Below, in pieces: positions 45,450 to 56,302 of a stretch of 64,000 nucleotides of DNA (positions are counted from its first letter, which is position 1; every line of letters starts with the position of its first letter). The DNA is taken from positions 11,516,707-11,580,706 of the forward strand of contig NC_044291.2 of NCBI RefSeq assembly GCF_004027225.2. The letters are read 5' to 3'. The notes below the pieces were generated by a model that was not told the DNA's origin, made no database searches, and saw only the letters and a list, made by a program, of their open reading frames with translations. Origin of the DNA: Strigops habroptila. Taxonomy: Eukaryota > Chordata > Aves > Psittaciformes > Psittacidae. Made by a program: the position numbers and the translations under genes.

Positions 45450-48400
45450 ATGCTTTGGGGTCTCCTTACCCTCTTCCTCATCGCTGTGGCCAGCGGGACC
45501 CCCATCGGAGACCAGGATGAGGATATTCAAGTGCAGGAGAATTTTGAGGCTGAGCGGGTAACGGCAGCTTATGGTGCCTTTATTCTGGGGGCAGAAGGGA
45601 TGGGGTAAAGCTCTATTTTGGTTTCCTCCAGAAAGAAGAGCAACATTCCCTATGCCCACGTTAGGCTGTATGGGACAAGCATTGGCAGCGTGGCTGGGCA
45701 GGGGGTGTCCTTCGGGATGTGCTCAGCCAAGCAGACACCCAGGCAGGGCGGCTGGAGCCTGAGCAGCCAGAGCAGGCGAATCCCATGGGATGTCTGTGAT
45801 CTGCCCAGCCTGAGGGGCTCGTGCTGATCCACTTCCCAGCTCCTGTGGCAGCTCTGGCTTCGGCACACTGTACCATCATGCCCAGTTATTCTCTGGGCCA
45901 CGGATATTTCTGCTCTGCAGAAATGTTCCACCTTGGAGGAGAGGGCTCGTGGTGGAGATGTCCCTTTCTTGTCCCTGCAGATGTACGGGAAGTGGTACGA
46001 TGTCGCTGTCGGCACAACCTGCAAGTGGATGAAGAACTACAAGGAGAAGTTCAGCATGGGCACACTGGTGCTGGGCCCTGGCTCCAGCACTGACCGGATC
46101 AGCACTGCCAGCACCAGGATGCGGTAGGGGCAGTGCTCGAGCCTCCCCTCCCAGAGGTGCTGCATCTCCCAGGGACTGGGACCAGACACAGGGTTTTCTT
46201 GCCCTGGCTGGCACCAGAGCCCTTGGAGGGGTTGGATTGGGCTCAAATACCCAATGCCTTGGGCAGGGGGATTTCAGGGGTCTAGCGCTGGACTTGGCAC
46301 TGCTGGGGTAATGGTTGGACTTGATCTTAAAGGTCTTTTCCAACCTGGCTGATTCTATGATTCTGTGCCATGGCCTCAGCGTCCCAGACATGATTTTCAT
46401 GCAATAACCAGCAGAGATGATCACTCTGAGTAGATGATTGTGTTCCTGCTCGCTGCAGGCAGGGTGACTGCACGCACGTCTCGGGAGAGTACCAGAAAAC
46501 CAGCACCCCTGGCAAATACACCTACTACAACCCCAGTAAGTAACTGGGGTAACTCGCTGCCACCCCGCGGTGGGGCTGCTGCTGGGAGCCAGCGCCAGGC
46601 ACAGCAGGGGAGGGGGTGCAGGACAGGGCTCAGGAGCCACCCCACAGTTTGGGCCATTTCCAGCCAAATTACGGAGTGCAGCTGAGGGAAAGAGGCTTTT
46701 CCAGCACTGTCCTTGTATACGTCCAGGACTATGAGATGTTCCAGCAGATCCCTCCTGGCCCCAAACCCCAGGCCAGTCCAGGCTCCCACCAGCCACATTT
46801 CGGGAGTACTGATGATGTCTCAGTTGTCCTCAACCCTTGGTTTCCAATTCCTCGACTAAGAGGCTGGTGAGCCTGGATGGAGTCAGGGTGTATCAGAAGT
46901 GGCCTCCCCACAATCAGCTGTTTTCTCGAATTAGCTGCCTGGTTTCAGCCCCCAGCTCTGGGGCTGTCTTACAGTGCCCCATTTCTCCCTAAGGGGCAGG
47001 AATGATGTCCCCTCTACGTCTGTCTCCCGCAGAATGGGACGTGTCTATCCAGTCCTATGTGCTCCGCACCAACTACGAAGAGTACGCTGTCATTCTGATG
47101 AAGAAGGAAAGCAGTTTTGGCCCAAGCACAACCCTGAAGCTGTACGGTACGTCTGGCTATGGCACTCGCGGGCAAGCAGGCTTTGAGGTGCACCAGTGCA
47201 GCTCAGAAACCACCCCCAAGGGCTCCTCAGGTCCCTTGACCTTGGGGGACCTGACCATGGCTTTGGAAGTGGTGCCTTGGGCCAGATCATCTTTGGCACT
47301 GCAGAGGTGGAGTCTTATGGCTCAGCTTAGAGCCACATAACAGAATGAACGTGCAAACCAGCCTGCTGTTTGGGGTGAAGGTGGCGATAGCTGCTTGGAA
47401 GAAACCCAGACCATGAAGTGGCAAGAGATGCTGCCTTTCATGGTTGAGAAACGTTAAAATCACTTTGTCCAAGCCCTTGGTTATAATAACAGAAAGGCTG
47501 GGAAGGACCAGGAGGCTGGTGTGCAGGTCGGTGGGGGGCTGCGGGCTGCATGCAGCACCCCTCCCATGCCAACCCCACTCACAGCCTGTTCCCTTGCCCA
47601 GGGAGGAGTCCAGAGCTGCGAGAGGACCTCATTGAGGCTTTCCAGCAGCTGGCTCTGGAGATGGGCATCCCTGCAGATTCCATCTTCGTCCTGGCCAACA
47701 GAGGTAACCCACCGTAAGGCACATGCTCCTGCTGCCTGTCACCCCAGGGTGCTGGTGCATTGGGGCTGCTCCTTCTTGGTGTGCAAGGCTGGGGAGATGG
47801 GAGGATGGTCAGGGTGGAGGGAGGAGAGATGAGAGCTTTCGTAGGGCAGGGTGGGAAGTAGACAAGGCCACATATCAGTCAGGCTTTCCAGGCAGTGGGA
47901 TCCTTGCTGGGCTGTCAGGTCAATGCACCCCCAAGGCTGTGCTGGGACGAGGGCACAGGACACCCAGAGACACTCAGCACTGCTGCCCATGGCTGGGTGC
48001 TCCCAGGACCCCAGGACCCCCATGCTCAGCCTGGTTATCGGAAGGTGTCAGTGTGATGCAGGCAGGTGTGGGGACTTCAGGGTGATGCTCCTGTCGGTGG
48101 GAGATGGGAGCAGCAAGAGGTGAGAACACTGGGGTGGAACTGGGAGGGCCCCTGTGCGTGCATGGTGCAGGCCCATGGTGAGATGAGATTGCCAGGACCC
48201 CCCCTTTCATTCTGCTCATTTCTCTCTGTCACCTGGACCAGGCGAATGCGTTCCCGAGGAGACCACGAACACCCCGCAGGTGAGTGGTGCAGCGGGACCC
48301 CCTGACGTGGATCACAGCTGGGACATCCCCTCCAGGCCAGCCCCCTGGAGAGCCGGTGCCTGGGGACCAGGTCCTGGGGGCAGGACACATTATGGGGGCA

Positions 48401-50809
48401 GTTGCTCCACTGCCCACCCAGGACATGCTCTTTCACCCCCACTGACGGGCTTTCCCTGTGAGGATGGGGCACGGGCAGGTGCAGGCTGCAGGCTGGAGTC
48501 CTGGGGGCCAGGAGGGCACCAGGGCTTATTCCCAAGCAGAAGATAACAGCTCTTTCCTACTCTGATATTTCTCACAGGGTGAAAGATGCTGCATGCAGAG
48601 CCTGGTGTCTCCCTGTTCCTTGCCTGCCTGTGGGGGTCCCAGCCAGGCTGTAGATCCCCTCTGCAGGGGTGGGGAGGCAGCTCAGCACTTCACTGGTCCT
48701 TCAGCTGCCATCACTCAGCATCCTCCAGTATCACAGGGCTGAGTTTAGAAAGATTAGGGGAGGCTGAGATGAGCTCTTAGGTAGAAGCTCTTCCCTGTGA
48801 TGGTGCTGAGGCACTGGCACAGGGTGCCCAGAGAAGCTGTGGCTGCCCCATCCCTGGCAGTGTTCAAGGCCAGGTTGGACACAGGGGCTTGGAGCAACCT
48901 GCTCTAGTGGAAGGTGTCCCTGCCCATGGCAGGGGCTTGGAACTGGAGGAGCTTTAAGGTCCCTTCAAACACAAACCATTCCAAGGTTGCAGGGGATCAT
49001 AGGTGGGTCTTCCATAGGAGAAGCAACCCAGTTGACTGGAGAGCAGGTAACACACCATCTTGCATCAGCAAGAGCAGAGACATGTCCCCAGCACAAGGGA
49101 ATTACTTGGGCACTTTGGGTGTCTATCCACAACACATGACCCTGGCCACTACTCAGGATGAGCACAGGGCTGGAAAAGCCATGAGGTGCAGGGCAATCAG
49201 AGCCTGTTGACCCAGGCTCAATGGCTGGAGCCGTGCTGGGAGCCAGCAGCACCCCGCAGGTCTGCCCTCGCACGGCCCATCCCGGGGGTGCCGGGGCAGT
49301 GGGGTGGGCAGCAGGTCCCACGGGCAGGGGCTGACAGCAGCTCTGTGCTTCCTCCCCATGCAGCGGGCACGGAGAGCAGTCCTGCCCCCTGAGGAGGGCT
49401 CGGCCGCGGGCCCCCTGCCCCTTTACATCGGCAACAAGGAAGGTACGTGCTGGGGGAGGCGGCCCTCTCGGGCATTCCCGCGCCCCACGTCCCGGTTTTC
49501 CAGTGCCAGCCCGTGCTGTGCCTCCCGCAGACTCGTGCAGGCTGAGCCGGGACCCGGGGCCCTGCAGCGGGATGCTCTCCCGCTTCTTCTACAACTCCTC
49601 CTCCATGGCCTGCGAGACCTTCCTCTACGGCGGCTGCCTGGGCAACGGCAACAACTTCTACTCGGAGAAGGAGTGTCTGCAGGCGTGCCGGAGCGAGGGT
49701 GAGGGGCCAGCGCCCGTCCCGCTGCGGGCAGGGCACGGGAGGGAGCCGAGTGCTGAGGTGCGGGCCCTGAGCCCCTGACGCCCCTGTCCCGCAGCTGCCT
49801 GCCGGCTGCCCATCGCCCGCGGGCCCTGCCAGAACCCGGTGACTCGCTGGGCATTTGACGCGGCCCAGGGCAAGTGCATCACGTTCAGCTACGGCGGCTG
49901 CAAAGGCAACGGCAACCAGTTCTACTCGGAGAAGGAGTGCAAGGAGTACTGCGGGGCTCCGCCGCTGGCAGGTACCGCCCCCTGCCCGCCCCCAGCACCC
50001 TGCCGGCCCTGCACCGCGCTGTGCTGTGCCGGGCCAGCGGCCCGCACCAGCTCCTGTCCTGCCCTGGGTGGGCTGGGTCTGCCTGAGGTGGGGACAGGGC
50101 TGTCCTGGATCTGGGCTGGGTCTTGGAATGGATCTGTCCTGGGTCTAGATGAGTCTGTCTGTGATGGGTCTGTGGCAGTTTCGTGCTGTGCCTGGGATGG
50201 GTCTGTCCTGGATCAGGGGCTCTGAAGGACTGAGGAATATGGTCCTTATAGAATCCCAGACAGGTTTGGGTTGAAGCGACCTTAAAGCTTATCCAGTTCC
50301 AACCCCCTGCCATGGGCAGGGACATGTTCCACTAGAGCAGGTTGCTCCAAGCCTTGTCCAACCTGGCCTTGAGCACTTTAATGAATCTACAGACAGTATC
50401 ATGTGGTGTGATACTGGGATCATCATAAACTGGATGATCCCAAGGTGCCTTCCAACCCTAACCATTCCATGGTTCTATAACCACAGCCTGCTCCCAGCGT
50501 GGCTGGAGCTGGGGGCTTACAGTGACCCCACAGATGGGAGACAGGAGCACAGGGACATGTCTTAGGGCAGACCCATCTTTCATTACCTCTGTCACCAGTA
50601 CAAAGTGTGTTAATGCCGCCATGGCAGGTGATGGGACACAAAGCGACATCCCAGGACAGTACAGGGGTGCACAGAGGGTCTTTGCCAAGTGGGCAGCAGC
50701 CTCCATCACTGTCTGTCCATGGGGCAAGGAGGGGTCTGTGGGTCTGTCCATCACCCTTCACGTCTCTCCACTTGCAGAGGATGAGGAGTTTCTGCATCTG
50801 TCAAACTGA
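45450..50809 (+). CDS. AMBP: AMBP, alpha-1-microglobulin/bikunin precursor (10 exons)
   Basis: Coding exons: 45450-45557, 45981-46123, 46459-46535, 47033-47146, 47602-47703, 48242-48279, 49364-49442, 49531-49698, 49795-49971, 50778-50809. All have GT/AG borders and compatible phases; total 345 residues (human 352). Residues 1 to about 16 are a signal peptide ([16 protein letters not shown]). The lipocalin follows, with YGKWYDVA (GxW motif), the reactive cysteine in GTTCKW, and the disulfide partners QGDC and GECVP. RARR at 195-198 is the furin site releasing bikunin. Bikunin has two Kunitz domains (about 223-273 and 279-329), each with all six cysteines and the YGGC-GNGN core, and ends FLHLSN. 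The N-glycan site Asn-Ser-Ser is kept in Kunitz 1. Oddities: P1 residues are Ser233 and Gln289 rather than Met and Arg, and the Ser-Gly chondroitin site reads Ser207-Ala. No N-glycan sequon lies in the lipocalin part. Products are secreted plasma proteins: a heme/radical scavenger, and an inhibitor subunit joined to inter-alpha-inhibitor heavy chains. Confidence 0.96.
46290..46367 (+). mobile_element. CR1 3' fragment in AMBP intron 2
   Basis: CTTGGCACTGCTGGGGTAAT, GGTCTTTTCCAACCTGGC and GATTCTATGATTCTGTG: the second CR1 subfamily's 3' end, with the same orientation as the gene. Confidence 0.88.
48748..48984 (+). mobile_element. CR1 3' fragment in AMBP intron 6
   Basis: AGATTAGGGGAGGCTGAGAT, GAAGCTCTTCCCTGTGATGG and CTTGGAGCAACCTGCTCTAG, ending CAAACACAAACCATTCC. 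Plus orientation. Confidence 0.92.
50095..50222. repeat. Degenerate GGGTCTGTCCTGGATC repeats in AMBP intron 9
   Basis: About 130 bp of loosely repeated TGGATCTGTCCTGGGTCT-like units with irregular spacing. Confidence 0.5.
50248..50377 (-). mobile_element. CR1 3' fragment in AMBP intron 9 (minus)
   Basis: TATAGAATCCCAGACAGG, CCACTAGAGCAGGTTGCTCC and CCAACCTGGCCTTGAGCAC. Minus orientation. Confidence 0.9.
50432..50480 (+). mobile_element. CR1 3' terminus in AMBP intron 9 (plus)
   Basis: GGATGATCCCAAGGTGCCTT then CCATTCCATGGTTCTATAA, a sense-strand CR1 end from a different subfamily, about 55 bp from the minus-oriented fragment. Confidence 0.7.
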
Positions 50810-50870
50810 CGCGGGTGGAAAACAAGCTCCTGGCACCCAGCACCAGGGCCCCACAGGAGACGCCTGCAAC

Positions 50871-50876
50871 AGTAAA
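50871..50876 (+). terminator. AMBP: Possible AMBP poly(A) signal (AGTAAA)
   Basis: No AATAAA occurs soon after the stop at 50809. AGTAAA, a common variant, lies 62 bp after it and is followed by TGTCTGTAATGTG, a GT-rich stretch that suits a downstream element. AMBP mRNAs have short 3'UTRs, which fits. Confidence 0.45.
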
Positions 50877-50879
50877 TGT

Positions 50880-51550
50880 CTGTAATGTGACCAACGAGCC
50901 CAGTGTCTGCCCTCAAGCTGGCGAGGAGGAGGGTCCAGGAGGGACAGGGGATGCTGTGGGGTCCTCTCCGGCCTCCCTCGTGGCGTGTCCCCTGCTCTGT
51001 GGGGCTCCTGGGTGCTCCCTACTGAGTCTCTGCCCCTTCCTCAGGCCGCTGAGGTGCTGGGGGGGTGTGTGCAATGGGTCCACCGAGGGGCTCAGAGCAT
51101 CTCCCTGAGGGGTTCAGCCCCCCATATCCCGGGAGATGGTGATGGGCAGCCGGGAAGGGCCCAGCAAGGAGGGAAGGGTGCCTGCTCCTCCCTGAAGGGA
51201 ATAACTGCTGCAGGGTCACTGTGGGACTGGGGACCAAGACACGGGCTGGGGTTCATGGGGAGGGGTGATGATCATGAGGGGGTTACATGGGGTTCTCAGC
51301 AAAGGATTACAGGGCGTCCGAGGGGACCCTGAGGGGTCACAGGGGGAAGTTATGGGGTTATGAGGTCATGAGGGGGAAATGGGGGTGTCCCAGGACGGGG
51401 TTACAGGGGTTATGAGGGTCTCAAGGGGCTATAGGGGTCCCAGAAGGGGGTTAGAAGTGTTTGGGGGTGTGCCCCAGATATACCGGAGGGTTCCCAAGAG
51501 GGGTGAGGGGCTGGGGGGCACAGCGGGTTCCGCGGGGATCCCGGAAGGTC
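50880..51550. other. AMBP-RABL6 intergenic spacer
   Basis: Under 0.7 kb separates the AMBP 3' end from the RABL6 CpG island. Most of 51250-51500 is G-rich repetitive sequence; the rest is featureless to me. Confidence 0.6.
51250..51500. repeat. GGGGTTATGAGGGG-type imperfect minisatellite
   Basis: Irregular units such as GGGGTTACAGGGGTTATGAG and GAGGGGTCACAGGGGGAAG over about 250 bp, with G-runs on the + strand, directly upstream of the RABL6 CpG island. Confidence 0.65.
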
Positions 51551-52260
51551 CGGGCTGGCCTCGGGGGGGTCCGTGCCCGGGACACGCGCTCCGCGCTCTG
51601 CTGACCCCTGCTGGCCCCCGCCGGCCGCCGTAGACAGCGCCGCGCGCGCCCCGTCCCCCGGCGGCGAGGCGGAAGAGGCAAGATGGCGGCAGGAGACCCG
51701 CGGCCGGCCCCGAGCCGCGGCGCCCGGCGGGGCTGAGCCGAGCCCCGGCCCCTCCGGCCCCCCCGCCCCGCGCCGGGCCATGCCCGGGTAGCGCCCGCTC
51801 CCGGCACACGGCGGGGCCCCGGCTGAGCGCACCCTCCCCTCGCTGAGGGCCGGGCCGGGCCCGGGAGGCCCCTCATGGTCGGCGCAGCCGTGCCCCTGCC
51901 CTGAGTGCCCCGAGCCGTGCCCTGCCCGGAGCCCGGAGCAGCCCTTTCCCCGGCGGCGCTGCGGGAGCGGGACCGCAAAGATGTTCTCGGCCCTGAAGAA
52001 GCTGGTGGGGTCGGAGCAGGCTCCGGTCCGGGACAAGAACATCCCCGCGGGGCTGCAGTCCATGAACCAGGCGTTGCAGCGGCGCTTCGCCAAGGGCGTC
52101 CAGTACAACAGTGAGTGTGGGCCGCGCCGCGGGGTGCGCGGGGCTGAGCCGCCGCGGGGCTTCCGCCCGAAACCACGGTTGTCATTGACGGTTCGACGCT
52201 GCGGGGCCGCGGGGTGAGGAGGGGCCGGGGCGCTGCCGGCGGCACAGAGTGAGCACCTCG
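51550..52260 (+). promoter_or_regulatory. RABL6: RABL6 CpG-island promoter
   Basis: About 700 bp of CpG-rich DNA ending just after exon 1. It contains GGCGGAAG (ETS-type, about 51668-51675) and CAAGATGGCGGC (51679-51690), a textbook YY1 site of the type that sits just downstream of TATA-less start sites, so transcription probably begins near 51650-51680. There is no TATA box. Short uORFs precede the main ATG (for example, ATG at 51684 with 17 codons). Confidence 0.65.
51981..52110 (+). CDS. RABL6: RABL6 coding exon 1
   Basis: ATG at 51981 (A at -3) opens 43 codons plus one base to a GTGAGT donor. The peptide MFSALKKLVGSEQAPVRDKN and the following IPAGLQSMNQALQRRFAKGV are almost identical to the mammalian RABL6 N-terminus. 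This segment precedes the GTPase fold and contains a family-specific basic helix. RABL6 (also known as RBEL1/PARF) is a large Rab-like GTPase of about 700 residues with roles in cell proliferation; only the N-terminal part is in this window. Confidence 0.95.
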
Positions 52261-53597
52261 TGCAGCGAGTTTTGGCCGATGAGCATCAAGAGAGTCCGTG
52301 CCCGCGGCAGGGGGTGACCGGCCTGCCCGCGGAGAAGGGTGTTTGTGACTGAGCTGTAGTGGTGATGTGATAAGGGTCTGTTGGAAAGCTCTGCCCCGCC
52401 AGGCCTTAGCGAGAGGTGAGTGGTGTCTGTCTCTGTGCCCTTGGTACATCATTTCAGTCTGTCTTTGCTGCAACTGATACAGTTGCTCTTTTCTCAGGAA
52501 AATTGTTTTCCCTTCAGTGTTGAGGCCGAGGGTTGTGTTTTTCTCTTGGAGCTCAGTAAAGGTTATTTCCAATACAGTGTTTCAGGAGGGCGCTGCAAGT
52601 GTATGAGATACATCCCAAAGTAACAACTGTGAGGTAGTTAATGTCATCCTTGCTGGAATCAGAGGTGGGAGCAGGAGCGTTGGAAGCTCCCTGGATCCAG
52701 GCAGGCAGTGGAGTCAGGCTGCAAAAGGCTGGGAGATTGGCAGCCGGGAAAGAGACCGATGTGTAAACGTGGCACTGAATAACTCCTGTAAAGGCACGCG
52801 TGTGGAGGCATAGAGCTGGTCTTGGGTCTTAGTCTGAAACAGAACATGAAGGGGGACATTAACACTTGGGGGCCTGGGGCTTTTCCTGCTTTGTTTAGTA
52901 TTGCCACTGTCGACTGTGCTTTTGAGCTGCTGTTTTGAAGCTCTGCTTTACTAGGGAGAGTGTTTGGTGCCTTTGTCCATAGCACATCTGTTAGATATGC
53001 CAGCAGTGCTCAAATTAAAACATGAGTGTCTCAGCAAGCAGTCAGGGACGTGAGCAGAAGCACAGTGGTGCTGTAGGAGATTTGGTTCCTGGTGAGAAGC
53101 AGGGGTGAGGGTGGAACAGTTGTTCTGTGGAACACAGCACTGCATCGTCACACAGGAACCTGCCCAGCTGCTCAGCAGAGACTCGACCTGTGCAGAGGCT
53201 CTGTGCAGCCAGGACACTTCCACTGGTGCCTGTTGGGGTCAGGTACCTGACACCAGGCTATGAATTATGCAGGAGGAAGGAGTTGACTCTTGAGGTGGAG
53301 CGAGCACTCGGATCAGCTGCATCCTGCTGGCACAGCACTCGGCTCCGTATGGACCAACCGCAGTGACAGCCCTGCATGGACGTGGCCCTGCAAGGCCAGA
53401 ATTGCCCCAGCCGAGCTGCCAGCTCTGGCTCTGCTGCTTTTGGGCTTGTCACCAAAAGCCTCAGGAAAGCTGTATGGTTTGTGCTCTGTGTGACCAGGAG
53501 TTGTGCTCTGTGCTCTCAAGATTTGTGCTCTAGCTGCGGCTTTCCCGTCTGGAATAAAACTGCAGCCCACTGTTGCTGCCTGAGGGGAAGCTTTCCA

Positions 53598-53611
53598 GTC
53601 TCCATAGTAAC
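53598..53611. promoter_or_regulatory. RFX X-box consensus match in RABL6 intron 1
   Basis: GTCTCCATAGTAAC matches the X-box form GTNNCCATRGNAAC at every defined position. GATATTTATAGG (MEF2-like) follows about 20 bp later. Binding is inferred only. Confidence 0.3.
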
Positions 53612-56073
53612 TCCTCCCAGTTATAGGATATTTATAGGAAGTACAGGCAGGCTTATGAAAGGGCTTCAAAGCACACACTGTAGCCATGCCCTGGGCAGGT
53701 GGGGTGGGCTGCAGCACGGTGAGGTGGTCTCAGGTGAAGGAATGTCATTACAAGGGCTGTTGCTCAGGAAGGGCAGAGCTGCAAATCCTGTGCATTGCCA
53801 ACGCTCCTTTCTTAGCAAAGACATGACGTTCAGCAGGGGCAAGTGCAGCATGTGTTTGGTGGCCTCTCTTAACTCACATGGGTCTGTACAACTCCTCAGT
53901 TCCCCTGACACTGCCTAAACCTAAAGCAAAAGGTGCAGTGAGGACTGGTTCTGCAGAAACATTCCTTGCTTTCACAGACCGTTACTGGTCATGAACTGAA
54001 GCTGCTTCCTTCCCAGGAATAGAGGCAGTGTGCTGGAATGCTGTGGGTTGCCTGCTGATAAATGGGAGCAAAGAGCCAGGAGATGGGCCGTGTCACCTGG
54101 GTCTTGGTGCCTTGCTGCAGGGCTCAGAACAGGCTGTGAGGTGTGCTTTGTAACCAGACAGCCCTGGTTGGGGTGATTCTGAAGGTTGTGGTGTTCAGTG
54201 GCACTGGGTAGTGTGCACCTCTAAGCTGAAGCACAGTGATGTGTTTTGACAGTCTCTCTCCCACTCTGTTAAGTATTCAAGAGGAAGAGTGTTGCAGAGC
54301 GGGTAGGTTTGGGTTTCTAAAGGAATGATGAGAGCAAAGGACAGTATTAGCTCTCAGCAGCTGCTGCTTCCTGTGCATGGGACACCATGTTTCAGAACAA
54401 GAGCATTTCCATACTGCATCCCCCACACACACTCCTTAGTTGTTCTCCTTAGCACCCACACCAAGCTCCTGTGTTTTACACACCATGGCCCAAATAACAC
54501 CAGAGGTCCCTGGGCACTATGGAAGGTAGAGAAAGGAAAGGAAAAGGAGAGGAAAATGATGTGGGTCTGTATCGTATGTTGTATGTATCCAATGGCTTGG
54601 ATGTTTATGGGAGATCCTGGTTCCAAGCACGGGGAACCATCTTGCTCAGTTTTAGTGCTTGGGAAAGCTTGGTCTTGGATCAGGCCTGCTGCATCGCCGT
54701 TCTGATCGCTGTGCTGGCCCAGGGAGGTAGCACAGGCCGGAGCGATTGGGCTCGGTGAAGGGAGTGAGGTGGATCTTGTTCCTTTGTTTGAACAAATTAC
54801 AAGGTAAATTACAGAAGGAAGTACCAGCACCCACTACTCAAACATGAAGTTCATGTAAGGCAAGCAAGGGTGAGATGAGCAGTTCTGGCTGGGTTACACT
54901 GGCGAAAGGATTCCCTGGGAGTCACCCACTGATGGTCAGTGACAGGAGCAGAAGACACACAAGTGCTGAAGGTTGAGATCCATCCATATACTTTCTGCTC
55001 TGGGCTTTATTCTTAATGCTGCTTGGGTTTCAGAGGGGATGCATGGAACCTCCTTTTGCCTGTGCCATGGACTCACTGCATTCATTCAGAAAAATCAAAG
55101 GAATCCTCCTCTGATTGTTTCACCATCTGTAAGCAGGAACCAGAATCATACACCGGGTGGCAGGAACTGCAGGAGATGTTGTGTCTGCAGAGATGCTCTG
55201 GCACCTGCGAGTGAAGACAGACTATAAATACTGTGCTCATTTTTGCCTTTCTTATCCTTTTGCTATATTAATAAGCAACTCTGTAAGAGAATAGGCAGCA
55301 GCACCTCTCATTGTACAACAGCACGAGCCCGGGGGAACTGCAGCACAAAACTTCACCAGACAAAAGTCCTCCACAGACCTTGTAGATGTTTGACCTTAGT
55401 TTCCTTCTTCACGTTTTCTCTGGAATGTTGCAATAACCCCCGAGTTCCAACAGGAGGCAGCCTTCAGTCTCTCATCTCCTTGCCCAAGCGCTGCTGCACA
55501 ACCGAACGCTGATCTCCTGAATCTGCCATTAGAGGTCTCTGAGTGGCTCATTTTCTAGAGGATAACGGCTCCTGTTCAAAAGGTAACAGAAGAATTCTGT
55601 TAAGTCAGCCTACGTTCCCCATAGCCTTGTGGATGCCACTTGAAACAAGGATAGTATTTAAAAACCAAAAATAATCACATAATGTAACTGAAAAAATCCT
55701 GTTATCAGGAAGAACAAGGAGACGTTGGGCCTGGCTCTGGGAAGTTCATGGTGTTAGTTGCTGCAGAAGTTGCTTTGCTGGCTATGTACAGTTCATGATA
55801 TTTTGGACTCTCCCGTTCCTTGGGAGGGTTTGAATGACTTTCTCACTGACTGACCTCCCCTGCTGCAGGCACAGGCCCAGGCACGAGGTGCTCCATCAGC
55901 TGAGTGGCCTCACGCAGCAGGCAGTGTGAGCCCGGTGGGTGGAAGTGGAGCTGGTGTGCCTTTAACCGAGGCTGCACTTGGTGAGAGTGCCATCAGTACA
56001 CCCGCACCTACAACCAGCTAAGGGCTGGCTCCTGTGCTGGGACTGTCCCTCTGGCACATGGATGACCCACAGA

Positions 56074-56302
56074 GGTCCAGTATTCCAGTACCTAAAGGGG
56101 CCCACAAAAACCTGGAGAGGGGCTTTGGACAAGGGCCTGTAGGGACAGGCCAAGGGGAATGGCTTTAACCTGCCGGAGGGGAGATTGAGATGAGCTCTTA
56201 GGCAGACGCTCTTCCCTGTGAGGGTGCTGAGGCACCGGCACAGGGTGCCCAGAGAAGCTGTGGCTGCCCCATCCCTGGCAGTGTTCAAGGCCAGGTTGGA
56301 CG
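56074..56302 (+). mobile_element. CR1 fragment lacking its 3' terminus, RABL6 intron 1
   Basis: AGGTCCAGTATTCCAGTACC, CTTTGGACAAGGGCCTG and CATCCCTGGCAGTGTTCAAG, stopping at GGCCAGGTTGGAC. The usual last 110 bp of CR1 are missing, so it was truncated or deleted after insertion. Confidence 0.9.

Noticed and set aside
45876-46796. 306-codon minus-strand open frame
   Set aside because: It runs antisense through AMBP exons 2-3 and a CR1 fragment, so it is a shadow of real exons.
51451-52572. 373-codon minus-strand open frame
   Set aside because: It is antisense to the RABL6 CpG island and exon 1, with Arg/Ala/Gly/Pro-rich composition typical of GC-rich DNA and no recognisable domain. RABL6 exon 1 on the + strand has clear homology.
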